NCBI GenBank assembly: GCA_044357775.1
Contig: JBIKOX010000177.1
Coordinates: 1-6,175, forward strand
From: UBA4416 sp044357775
Lineage (GTDB): Bacteria > Bacteroidota > Bacteroidia > B-17B0 > Aurantibacillaceae
Direction of reading: 5' to 3'
DNA length: 6,175 nt
Shown: piece by piece, positions 1 through 6,175 of the stretch
Layout: the number at the start of each line of letters is the position of its first letter
Numbering within the stretch: position 1 is the stretch's first letter
Notes under the pieces: generated by a model
What the model saw: only the letters and a program-made list of their open reading frames with translations
Told to the model about the DNA's origin: nothing
Database searches by the model: none
Program-made: the position numbers and the translations under genes

Positions 1-762
1 AGCCGAATCAACCTCATTTGAATTTAAGTTTTTTGTACTCATGGCATCACCCAAAAAATTTGAATAGCCCATCTTTTTATCATTGCTATTGGCGCAGAGT
101 TTATCTGCAATTGATTTTAATCGATCTAATGGAGCACTAAATTCTTTTCGTAAATACTCTAGTTCATCCTCCGTATCGGTTTTTATTATTTCTTTATTAA
201 CTTTTAAAACGTACGAATAATCGCAGGTTTGTAAATCAATAACATGTCCTAAATCTGGTCCTGAAACATTATTTACTAAAATGTAAATAGCTTCGTTATA
301 ATCAACATTAATTTGTTTACTTGTAAATAAACTTCCTCTAAATGCTTCTGACTGAAAATTATCGGTATAGGTAACATTTTTATTAATGCTATCCACTTTT
401 GTAAAAATACTATCAACGGTTGTATTACAAAGTTTAATATTATTTTTTATTTTATAAACTTCCAAATCATATCGGTCGTTTTCGTTGTTGGGTATAATTG
501 TAAAGCTTATAAAACAGGGTTGATGAAAAACAAATTTGTACCAAATGAGGGTTCTGTCCTCTTCTGATTTTTTGATAGTTGTTTCGTAAAATAAATTGAA
601 ATTTTTTCTGATAATACATTTATGCGACATAATCATTTCTGATAGAGAGCCCATACCTTTGTACTTTTGGGCAAAATCTTCATAATTTTTTTGTCCTAAT
701 AAATTTTGATTGAATAGTAAATGCATTAATAAAATGATACTTATCCAGTATTTATTAAGCAT
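1..762 (-). CDS. Secreted or envelope protein with PPC-like beta-sandwich, 3' end off window
   Basis: This frame runs from an ATG at 762 to the left window edge without a stop, giving 254 residues; the C-terminus is missing. Residues 1-25 form a signal peptide: Lys4, then a hydrophobic stretch (WISIILLMHLLF), then LLGQ with probable cleavage just before or near Gln24, a pattern common in Bacteroidota. Residues about 45-190 read like the beta-sandwich (pre-peptidase C-terminal-like) domain found in many Bacteroidota surface proteins. They carry a WYKF strand (74-77), a SFTIIP strand (86-91), an acidic NENDRYDLEVY segment (93-103) and a late YILVNNVSGPDLGH stretch (160-173). Residues 197-225 look helical and charged. 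No catalytic motif is visible. In related proteins such a domain can precede an OmpA-like or sorting domain, but that part lies outside the window. It is separated by 94 bases from the regulator gene, so it may have its own promoter. Function unknown; I am confident it is a real gene and moderately confident of the fold. Confidence 0.8.
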   Translation of the reverse strand, partial: MLNKYWISIILLMHLLFNQNLLGQKNYEDFAQKYKGMGSLSEMIMSHKCIIRKNFNLFYETTIKKSEEDRTLIWYKFVFHQPCFISFTIIPNNENDRYDLEVYKIKNNIKLCNTTVDSIFTKVDSINKNVTYTDNFQSEAFRGSLFTSKQINVDYNEAIYILVNNVSGPDLGHVIDLQTCDYSYVLKVNKEIIKTDTEDELEYLRKEFSAPLDRLKSIADKLCANSNDKKMGYSNFLGDAMSTKNLNSNEVDSA

Positions 763-770
763 ATGTTTGT

Positions 771-819
771 TTTTATAAAAGTTCTTAGTTATAAATTTAA
801 ACTAAAATTTTATAAAATT
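771..819. repeat. Pair of TTTTATAAAA palindromes in the intergenic gap
   Basis: The self-complementary 10-mer TTTTATAAAA occurs twice, at 771-780 and 808-817. The second copy extends to a perfect 14-base palindrome at 806-819 (AATTTTATAAAATT). The centres are 37 bases apart and both lie just upstream of the ATG of the envelope protein gene (762). They could be operator half-sites or promoter elements. In DNA this AT-rich, such palindromes also arise by chance, so this is only a candidate regulatory region. No good Bacteroidota promoter (TTG, about 19 bases, TAnnTTTG) could be fitted here. Confidence 0.25.
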
Positions 820-856
820 ACAATTTGCAAAAAAAAGATCGTGTATTTTTAAAATG

Positions 857-1255
857 CTAATCCTTAATGGAAGTTAAAACGTAATTTTTTAAATCTTCAA
901 AATCCCATGGTTTTGATATATAACCGTGAATCTCAATGTTTTTTAATTCATCGGTATTAATATTATTTCCAGATTCCCCTGTTAAAATATATTTTTTTGA
1001 AAGCGGAAATCTTTCATGCATATAATAAATAATATCAGTTCCTTTCACATCATCTAAATGATAATCAGTAATTATTAAATCAATGTTAATATTTTTAGAA
1101 TGATATTCACTAATAATATCGAAAGCCTCTTCTCCTGAGGAAGCAAACTCAACAATGTGGCTTTCTTCATTTAAAAAACGGCCTAATTGTATTTTTAAAG
1201 ATTCTAAAATAATAAATTCATCATCTATTATTAAAATAACTTTGTTAGTTTTCAT
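857..1255 (-). CDS. Single-domain response regulator (second of tandem pair)
   Basis: A 132-residue protein made only of a CheY-like receiver domain, with no DNA-binding or enzymatic output. The acidic pocket is Asp11-Asp12-Glu13, the phosphoacceptor is Asp64 (in ITDYHL), the switch Thr is Thr92 (LTG) and the conserved Lys is Lys115 in an SKPW motif. All the residues needed for phosphorylation are therefore present. The loop after the phosphoacceptor reads DYHLDDVKG, without the usual Met-Pro-Gly, unlike the neighbouring regulator. The ATG at 1255 lies inside the end of the upstream regulator gene (11-base overlap, different frame), so translation is probably coupled. Both regulators share DDE-x-IIL at the start and SKPW at the end, suggesting an old tandem duplication. 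The stop is TAG. It probably receives phosphate from the kinase encoded two genes upstream; its output partner is not visible. Confidence 0.93.
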   Translation of the reverse strand: MKTNKVILIIDDEFIILESLKIQLGRFLNEESHIVEFASSGEEAFDIISEYHSKNINIDLIITDYHLDDVKGTDIIYYMHERFPLSKKYILTGESGNNINTDELKNIEIHGYISKPWDFEDLKNYVLTSIKD

Positions 1256-1643
1256 AAATAGAAAGTGAGTTAACTACATTTATTAAATCATTTTCTTGCC
1301 AAGGCTTTGAAATGATTTTCAATATAATATTTTTATCAATTAATTTAGTTGATACATCGGAAGTTATTTGCCCGGTAAGCATCACAATATTTATGTTTGG
1401 GAATTTATTTTTCAATATATTTGCAAATTCATCACCTTTCATACCAGGCATCAAATAATCTGATATTACTAAAAGAATTTTTACGCCGCCGTTTGTTAAT
1501 GAGTCAACTATTTCAAGCGCCTCATCTGCACTTTCAGCAAATTCGAGCAGGTATTTAGCATTAAAGTTTTTTTCTAATTGAATTCTAATAGAATCTAAAA
1601 TGATTCTCTCATCATCAACAGCTAATATTGCTATATTATTCAT
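1245..1643 (-). CDS. Single-domain response regulator (first of tandem pair)
   Basis: A 132-residue stand-alone CheY-like receiver. Asp10-Asp11-Glu12 form the metal-binding pocket, Asp62 (ISDYLMPGMKG) is the phosphoacceptor, Thr90 (MLTG) is the switch residue and Lys113 lies in SKPW. The motif set is complete and canonical, including the Met-Pro-Gly loop after the Asp. No effector domain follows; the protein ends about 15 residues after the SKPW motif. Its ATG (1643) is 9 bases after the stop of the histidine kinase gene, so it is the best candidate for the direct phosphotransfer partner. Receivers with SKPW endings are often seen attached to HD-GYP or kinase domains; here the receiver stands alone. 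It may act by binding another protein, as a phosphorelay intermediate or as a phosphate sink; the sequence does not decide between these. Confidence 0.94.
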   Translation of the reverse strand: MNNIAILAVDDERIILDSIRIQLEKNFNAKYLLEFAESADEALEIVDSLTNGGVKILLVISDYLMPGMKGDEFANILKNKFPNINIVMLTGQITSDVSTKLIDKNIILKIISKPWQENDLINVVNSLSIYEN

Positions 1644-1652
1644 GTATTTTGT

Positions 1653-4562
1653 TTATGATATTGGTAGGTTAATAATAAATTTAGTGTCGTTGGCATTACT
1701 TATGCAGTAAATTAAACCATTGTGTTTGTCTATTATTTTTTTTACAATGTTTAATCCAAGTCCAGTGCCTTCTCCTCGTTTTTTTGTGGAATAAAATGCA
1801 TCAAATATTTTAGGTATAACGTCTGCTGGTATTTCCGGACCGTTATTTGAAAAAGTTATTTCGTGTTGATTGTTTTTATTAGCGTATGATATTTTAATGA
1901 TACATTTATTACCACTTGCTTGCAATGCGTTATTAATAATATTAGTCCAAACTTGCGACAATTCTTCTTGATTTGCCATAATGCTAATAGATTGATCTAT
2001 CTCATTAATTACAGTGGAACCATATTTTATCTTGTTCCATAAAATAGTAATGACAGAATCTATACTTTCGTGAAGTTGAAAATTTGTAATTTCATTATTT
2101 ATATTTCCATGCGAAAAATTATTGAGTGCCTTTACAACTTTACTGGCTTTTTCAACTGCAATTTCAATAGTATCGATTGAACGCAAAACTTTAATTAAAT
2201 TGGAAGTAAATGAAAATAGCAATGCGCTATTGGTATGATTTATATACTCTTCAAGTTGAGGTTCAATAGTACTATAACCTAATTCGTAAATTTTGCGTGC
2301 AAATAATATAGTGTTAGCTATTTGATAGTTTCCGTTAACTAATTCTATCTCTATAGATTTAACTATTTCGCGTTCTTCTCGGGTGCTTAGTATTTTAGTG
2401 GGTTTTTTGTAAAACAAAAATAAATCAATCGATTTTTTAATATCTTCAGCACGAATAATTTGAAAAGATCTAATTAAATCGTTAATGATGGTGTGTTTAA
2501 TATTATCATTTGAAGCTTTAATGGCGCCTAATGGCGTATTTACTTCGTGCGCAATACCTGCAATTAATAAACCTAATGTTGCTAATTTTTCTTGATTAAT
2601 TAAATCGGTTTGTAAATTTACGAGTTCATTAAAAGCATTTTGTAAACTTTCGTTTTTTTCTTTTAGTTCTAATTTTGATAACTGAAGCTGCTCTGTTTCG
2701 TACGCTAAACTTATAACATCTGAAATTGATTGAGCAAATGCAATATCACCTTCTGTAAACTCATGTTTAGTTTCGATATACTCATTACAAATTACACCAA
2801 TTGAAGTATTTGACTTAATAATTGGAATATCTAACATTGATACAATGTTTAGTGGCTGCAAATAAGGTGTAGTAAATTCTGCAGTTGCTTGATGAGTTTC
2901 AGCATCCGTTGCAGCAATTACCTCATCTTTATTTAGTGCTAAAAAATAGTTTGGAAAATCTTTAGCATATAACGTCATGCCGTCTATAACTGCATCAATT
3001 TGCTTTAAATAAATGGAGGTGGCATTAATCGCATTCTTTTCTTCATTAAATAACCAAACTGAGAATCGGTCGCATTTTAATATGGCGCTCGTTTTACGAT
3101 AAATAATTTCCAGCTTTTCATCAAATGTTAACTCCTGAGACAGATTTCTCAAATCCAGTAATGTTTTTTGTTGCTGAATAAATGTTTCTTGCTTTATTTT
3201 CTCTTGTTTTTCATTTAATCGTATTTCTGTAATATCATGCAAATATAATCGCATGGTTGGTAAAGTTTCTAAAAAATAGACACTCGTATCAAAAACTTTG
3301 TCGTTAAAGTTAAATTCATATTTTTTATTTTGTTTCGCTGCTATTAATTCATCCGTTAAATTAAAGTTGTTGCAAATATCATCGAAAGTTAATAAATTGT
3401 ATTTTTCAACTTTTTGTTTTGCAACCGGGTTTAGGTAAACTATTTCTTTTTTCTCGTAATCTAACTCGAGCACCGGATTTGGATTTTGCTCAGGAAAAAG
3501 CGCTAAATTTTTTATTTTTTTTGTTCGTTCGTTAACTTGATGTTCTAAAATAGAATTAGAATTAATTAAGGCATTTTTTGAAATTTCAAGTTCCTTGTTT
3601 TTTTCTGTTAGATTCTTAGTTAATTTTTTAGAATCTTCTAAGCCTGTGGTAGCGGCCTGCTGCAAAAACAAAAATTCCGCAATATAATCTTGTTTCGGGA
3701 AATCAGTAATTTTTAAGTGATAGCTTGAAATCAAAAATTTACTATTAATGACAGCATTAGCAAAAATAAAATACGTATTGTTGTTATGTTTTTTTACAGA
3801 GCATTTAAACTTTTGCTGCCCATCTAATGAATTAAAAAATAATAGTTTATTGTAAGTTTGTTTTTCAGATAACAAGTCGCTTGCGCTAAAGTGAGATTCC
3901 CACATAAAAAAATCAGAAAAAGGCTTGTTTTTTGTTATTCCGATTATTGATTTAAGATAATTAACTCCAAGCTCTAAAATCTCATTGTCACCATTTATTA
4001 ATAAAAAATAAGGGCAATTAAAATTGATAGATTCAAGTAGTCGTTTTTCAGATTCAAGTAAGGCAATGTTTTTCTTCCGTGCAATAAGTAAGTCAATTAC
4101 ATTATTGGCAAGTGTTTTTAAAGCTCGTAATTGCTGCTCATTTAACTTGTTAGGTTTTGTATCAATAGCGCAAAGAGTTCCTAGTGCAAAACCATCGTCA
4201 TCCACTAATGGCACACCTGCATAAAACACAATGTTTGGATTACCTGTTACTAATGGATTATCATGAAAACGGTCGTCAAGCCTTGCATCTGGCACTATTA
4301 AAATTTCCTCTGCCTTATTAATGGCATGAGCACAAAAGGCAATATCCCTGATTGTTTCTTTAGCTTCTAAACCAACTTTAGCTTTAAACCATTGGCGGTT
4401 TTCATCAATAATACTAATAACAGCAATAGGAGTTTGGCAAATTTCTGACGCAAGCAACGTAATATCATTGTATGCTTTATCATCTAACGTATCAAGTATT
4501 TGATAGCTATTAAGTGCTTTTAAGCGTTGCTGTTCGTTATTTGGTATTTCAGGCTTTTGCAT
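1653..4562 (-). CDS. H-NOX-associated soluble histidine kinase (GAF-HNOBA-coiled coil-PAS-GAF-DHp-ATPase)
   Basis: A 969-residue sensor kinase without membrane segments, so cytoplasmic. I read the following order. GAF at about 15-165 has the RQWFKA, RDIAFCAHAI, NPLVTG and YAGVPL signatures of a common sensor family. An HNOBA-type domain at about 178-305 opens with CPYFLLINGDNEILELG and ends with LKITDFPKQD and EFLFLQQ. A coiled coil covers about 305-350. A PAS at about 351-447 begins PEQNPNPVLELD, and a second GAF lies at about 470-622. The DHp has phosphoacceptor His672 in AHEVNTP. The ATPase has an N box (NIINNALQA, 874-883), a G1 box (SNNGPEI), an F box (IFDAFYSTK) and a G2 box (GEGTGLGL, 930-937). 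The DHp helices are separated by roughly 90 extra residues containing STREER (726-731). The ATG at 4562 follows the H-NOX stop by 7 bases, and the product suits H-NOX as its ligand-sensing partner. The kinase carries no receiver domain, so the two downstream regulators are the likely acceptors. Kinase identity is very firm; the HNOBA call rests on remembered similarity to guanylate cyclase beta subunits. Confidence 0.95.
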   Translation of the reverse strand: MQKPEIPNNEQQRLKALNSYQILDTLDDKAYNDITLLASEICQTPIAVISIIDENRQWFKAKVGLEAKETIRDIAFCAHAINKAEEILIVPDARLDDRFHDNPLVTGNPNIVFYAGVPLVDDDGFALGTLCAIDTKPNKLNEQQLRALKTLANNVIDLLIARKKNIALLESEKRLLESINFNCPYFLLINGDNEILELGVNYLKSIIGITKNKPFSDFFMWESHFSASDLLSEKQTYNKLLFFNSLDGQQKFKCSVKKHNNNTYFIFANAVINSKFLISSYHLKITDFPKQDYIAEFLFLQQAATTGLEDSKKLTKNLTEKNKELEISKNALINSNSILEHQVNERTKKIKNLALFPEQNPNPVLELDYEKKEIVYLNPVAKQKVEKYNLLTFDDICNNFNLTDELIAAKQNKKYEFNFNDKVFDTSVYFLETLPTMRLYLHDITEIRLNEKQEKIKQETFIQQQKTLLDLRNLSQELTFDEKLEIIYRKTSAILKCDRFSVWLFNEEKNAINATSIYLKQIDAVIDGMTLYAKDFPNYFLALNKDEVIAATDAETHQATAEFTTPYLQPLNIVSMLDIPIIKSNTSIGVICNEYIETKHEFTEGDIAFAQSISDVISLAYETEQLQLSKLELKEKNESLQNAFNELVNLQTDLINQEKLATLGLLIAGIAHEVNTPLGAIKASNDNIKHTIINDLIRSFQIIRAEDIKKSIDLFLFYKKPTKILSTREEREIVKSIEIELVNGNYQIANTILFARKIYELGYSTIEPQLEEYINHTNSALLFSFTSNLIKVLRSIDTIEIAVEKASKVVKALNNFSHGNINNEITNFQLHESIDSVITILWNKIKYGSTVINEIDQSISIMANQEELSQVWTNIINNALQASGNKCIIKISYANKNNQHEITFSNNGPEIPADVIPKIFDAFYSTKKRGEGTGLGLNIVKKIIDKHNGLIYCISNANDTKFIINLPIS

Positions 4563-4569
4563 TAATTAC

Positions 4570-5121
4570 TTAATTACTCCATTCAATTTTAAAAGCATGA
4601 CAATCATTCATTTCATTTTTTACTTGAATATGAGTAATCACAACATTTTCTTTATTAAATCTTTTACCAAGTCCACGCAATAAGCCAACAACCATAGGCA
4701 CCATTCCTTCTCGTTTTGATCGGTACTCTAATTCAATTGAATTTTCGGTTTCATTTCTTGTGCTAAACTGCGGAGCAACTAATTCGGGCATGATGTTACT
4801 TACTCTGTTGTGCAGCATATCTAAATTATTTAAAAATTCAGATAATGTATCTCCTGCTAAATCAAGCATTTCGCCGTAACCTTCTTTAGCGGTGTATAAA
4901 ATCCAGTACTCGCCAAATGTTTCCATTACTACAGAGGCATCTGCTCCTAATACTTTCGATGCATTATGCACTAAAGTGTAAGTTAAAGCATCAGGGTAAG
5001 ATTGAAGTCCAATAAAAAATTCATCTTCAAAATTGGATAATTTTTTTATTTCAGCCCATTTATCTTCACCAAATTTATCGCATACTAAGTCTTGTATAGC
5101 TTTGTTTACTAATCCGTACAT
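4570..5121 (-). CDS. Stand-alone H-NOX haem nitric oxide sensor
   Basis: A complete 183-residue H-NOX (HNOB) protein, the usual length for bacterial stand-alone members. It starts with the family's typical MYGLVN, which fixes the ATG at 5121. Other family signatures are YPDALTY (42-48), FGEYWI (69-74) and NNLDMLHNRV (98-107). The last supplies the proximal haem ligand His104. The haem-propionate motif YxSxR is Tyr133-Ser135-Arg137. In the distal pocket, the position matching Ile145 of guanylate cyclase beta1 appears to be Met143, not the Tyr seen in O2-binding members, which points to selective NO binding. Only two cysteines are present (Cys14 and Cys174), so the multi-cysteine zinc site reported in some proteobacterial H-NOX proteins does not look conserved. 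The gene is 7 bases upstream of the kinase gene, the classical H-NOX/kinase pairing. No clear Shine-Dalgarno sequence precedes it. Confidence 0.95.
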   Translation of the reverse strand: MYGLVNKAIQDLVCDKFGEDKWAEIKKLSNFEDEFFIGLQSYPDALTYTLVHNASKVLGADASVVMETFGEYWILYTAKEGYGEMLDLAGDTLSEFLNNLDMLHNRVSNIMPELVAPQFSTRNETENSIELEYRSKREGMVPMVVGLLRGLGKRFNKENVVITHIQVKNEMNDCHAFKIEWSN

Positions 5122-5185
5122 ATTAAATTCTGTTTAAAGTTTATTAATTTTTATACTTGCGTGTTATTTTTTTCCTAGCAAATTT

Positions 5186-6175
5186 TTAGGTGGTAGGTTG
5201 TACCTGATATTTAGGATTAATATTTGAGGGCGAAATTCCCATAAAAATCATATCATCTGTTTGCTCGGTATTGCGCTGCCATTTTCTTAAAAACATATCT
5301 AATTCAGCTTGTCTTTGCAATGGCGGTAATTCTTTAATGCTGTCTAGGCAATCTAATAAACCTTTTTTCATTAGTTTTTTAGCATGTGGTCCGCCAAATT
5401 GGTCGGTAATGCCATCAGAAAAGAAATAAAAGTAATCGTCAGTTGAATAGTTTATCGACTGAAATGGGATATCGTCTGTACTATTTATAGGCATTCCAAT
5501 ACTTTGCCCTTTTAAATTATGATAATGATGCTGTTGGGTAACAGAGTCATAATGAATAAACGGACGTTTAATACCTGATATTTCAATAATAGATTCGTTA
5601 GGTTTAACTCTAAATAAAATAATATCTAAACTATCAAAAATGGTATTTTCTTTATGAGTACTCGAAAAATTCCTCATAATACTTTGATTTAATTTATTAA
5701 TAATCGAGCGCAGTTCCTTAAACTTTCGCGTATTGCTGATTAAAATCTCATGGCTTAATACAGATAATAGCGCCGCAGGAATACCATGACCGGTGCAATC
5801 TCCTATTCCGCCAACAACATCCCCGTTTTTTCGGCGAGGCGACAAAAAACAAAAATCTCCACTTAATATATTTTTGGGTCTGTTAATGTAAATGCTATTT
5901 TTAAATACATTTTGTATTTCTTTTCGTTGAGGAAAAATGGCTTGCTGTATTCTTTCCGCATAAATAATCGATTCCGTTAAATCATGCAACGAATCAATAA
6001 TGTTTTCAAGTTCATCTGGCAAAACAGGCTTAGATAAAAAGCCCTTCATGTTAGTGTTGATGGCTCTTTTATAGTTCGCATCTTCGGTATTCCCTGTAAT
6101 GTAAACAACCGGTATAGTTCTAATTTCCTGAATTTTACTCATTGTTTGAATACCATCTAACGAGTCCTCCAATCT
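5186..6175 (-). CDS. Receiver-SpoIIE/PP2C serine phosphatase, 5' end off window
   Basis: The open frame runs to the right window edge (codons AGA TTG GAG at 6175-6167), so the TTG at 6172 is an internal Leu and the true start lies outside. Numbering from that TTG, residues 1-60 are the second half of a receiver domain. They include LEDSLDGIQTM, a motif that normally comes just after the phosphoacceptor Asp, then the switch Thr26 (ITG) and Lys48 (LSKP). A helical linker with YAERIQQAIFP (71-81) joins it to a PP2C/SpoIIE domain at about 90-315. The metal-binding set appears complete: Asp106 (SGDF), Asp125 (GDCTGHG), Asp253 (FFSDG) and Asp306-Asp307 (QTDDM). Such RsbU-like proteins dephosphorylate Ser/Thr on regulatory partners, classically anti-sigma antagonists, under phosphorylation control. 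No such partner is encoded here. A 64-base gap separates its TAA from the H-NOX gene on the same strand, so co-transcription is possible but unproven. Confidence 0.93.
   Translation of the reverse strand, partial: RLEDSLDGIQTMSKIQEIRTIPVVYITGNTEDANYKRAINTNMKGFLSKPVLPDELENIIDSLHDLTESIIYAERIQQAIFPQRKEIQNVFKNSIYINRPKNILSGDFCFLSPRRKNGDVVGGIGDCTGHGIPAALLSVLSHEILISNTRKFKELRSIINKLNQSIMRNFSSTHKENTIFDSLDIILFRVKPNESIIEISGIKRPFIHYDSVTQQHHYHNLKGQSIGMPINSTDDIPFQSINYSTDDYFYFFSDGITDQFGGPHAKKLMKKGLLDCLDSIKELPPLQRQAELDMFLRKWQRNTEQTDDMIFMGISPSNINPKYQVQPTT

Noticed and set aside
825..856. Rho-independent terminator after the second response regulator
   Set aside because: A run of T on the minus strand is present (plus-strand A run at 829-837), but no GC-containing stem precedes it; the nearby ATTTTAAAAAT is not a convincing hairpin.
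3222..3512. Haem-binding PAS as a second gas sensor in the kinase
   Set aside because: The PAS at about residues 351-447 shows no obvious FixL-like proximal His motif; it resembles ordinary PAS domains found before Bacteroidota kinase cores.
4024..4224. Plus-strand open frame of 66 codons
   Set aside because: It lies wholly inside the kinase gene, opposite the well-conserved GAF coding region. Its Ser/Phe-rich product is typical of an antisense shadow and shows no recognisable motif.
5122..5185. Promoter or terminator between the phosphatase and H-NOX genes
   Set aside because: No TTG/TAnnTTTG pair with proper spacing and no stable GC-containing hairpin followed by a T run could be found; the only inverted match (TTGC/GCAA) has a 17-base loop.
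6170..6172. TTG as the start codon of the receiver-phosphatase
   Set aside because: The frame is open upstream to the window edge, and the residues begin in the middle of a receiver domain just after the expected phosphoacceptor Asp, so this TTG encodes an internal Leu.

Overview
The window is AT-rich, and every supported gene lies on the minus strand. It looks like a chromosomal segment of a Bacteroidota bacterium. The reasons are low G+C by eye, A-rich leaders without a clear Shine-Dalgarno sequence, an envelope protein whose signal peptide appears to be cut just before a Gln, and a SpoIIE-type phosphatase and GAF-rich cytosolic kinase of kinds common in that phylum. No genus can be named from this sequence.

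In the direction of transcription (right to left) the layout is as follows. (1) 6175-5186: the 3' part of a receiver-PP2C/SpoIIE phosphatase gene, cut by the window edge. (2) 5121-4570: a complete stand-alone H-NOX haem protein, a nitric oxide sensor. (3) 4562-1653: a 969-residue soluble histidine kinase that I read as GAF, HNOBA (the H-NOX-associated domain of soluble guanylate cyclases and H-NOX kinases), coiled coil, PAS, GAF, DHp with a long insertion, and ATPase. (4) 1643-1245 and (5) 1255-857: two tandem single-domain response regulators whose reading frames overlap. (6) 762-1: an envelope or secreted protein with a signal peptide, running off the left edge. Because it is open at the window edge, it is easy to miss.

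The H-NOX, kinase and two regulators have gaps of 7 and 9 bases and then an 11-base overlap, so they are almost certainly one transcription and translation unit. The simplest model is that NO binds the H-NOX haem and H-NOX signals to the HNOBA region of the kinase. The kinase then changes its autophosphorylation and passes phosphate to one or both receivers. Neither regulator has an output domain, so the response must come from protein-protein contact, a phosphorelay, or a partner elsewhere. The receiver-phosphatase just upstream (64-base gap, same strand) is a possible output arm, but this window does not prove it.

No RNA genes, mobile elements, CRISPR arrays or convincing rho-independent terminators were seen. 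The 94-base gap at 763-856 holds only AT-rich palindromes. No stretch over 300 bases lacks a gene.
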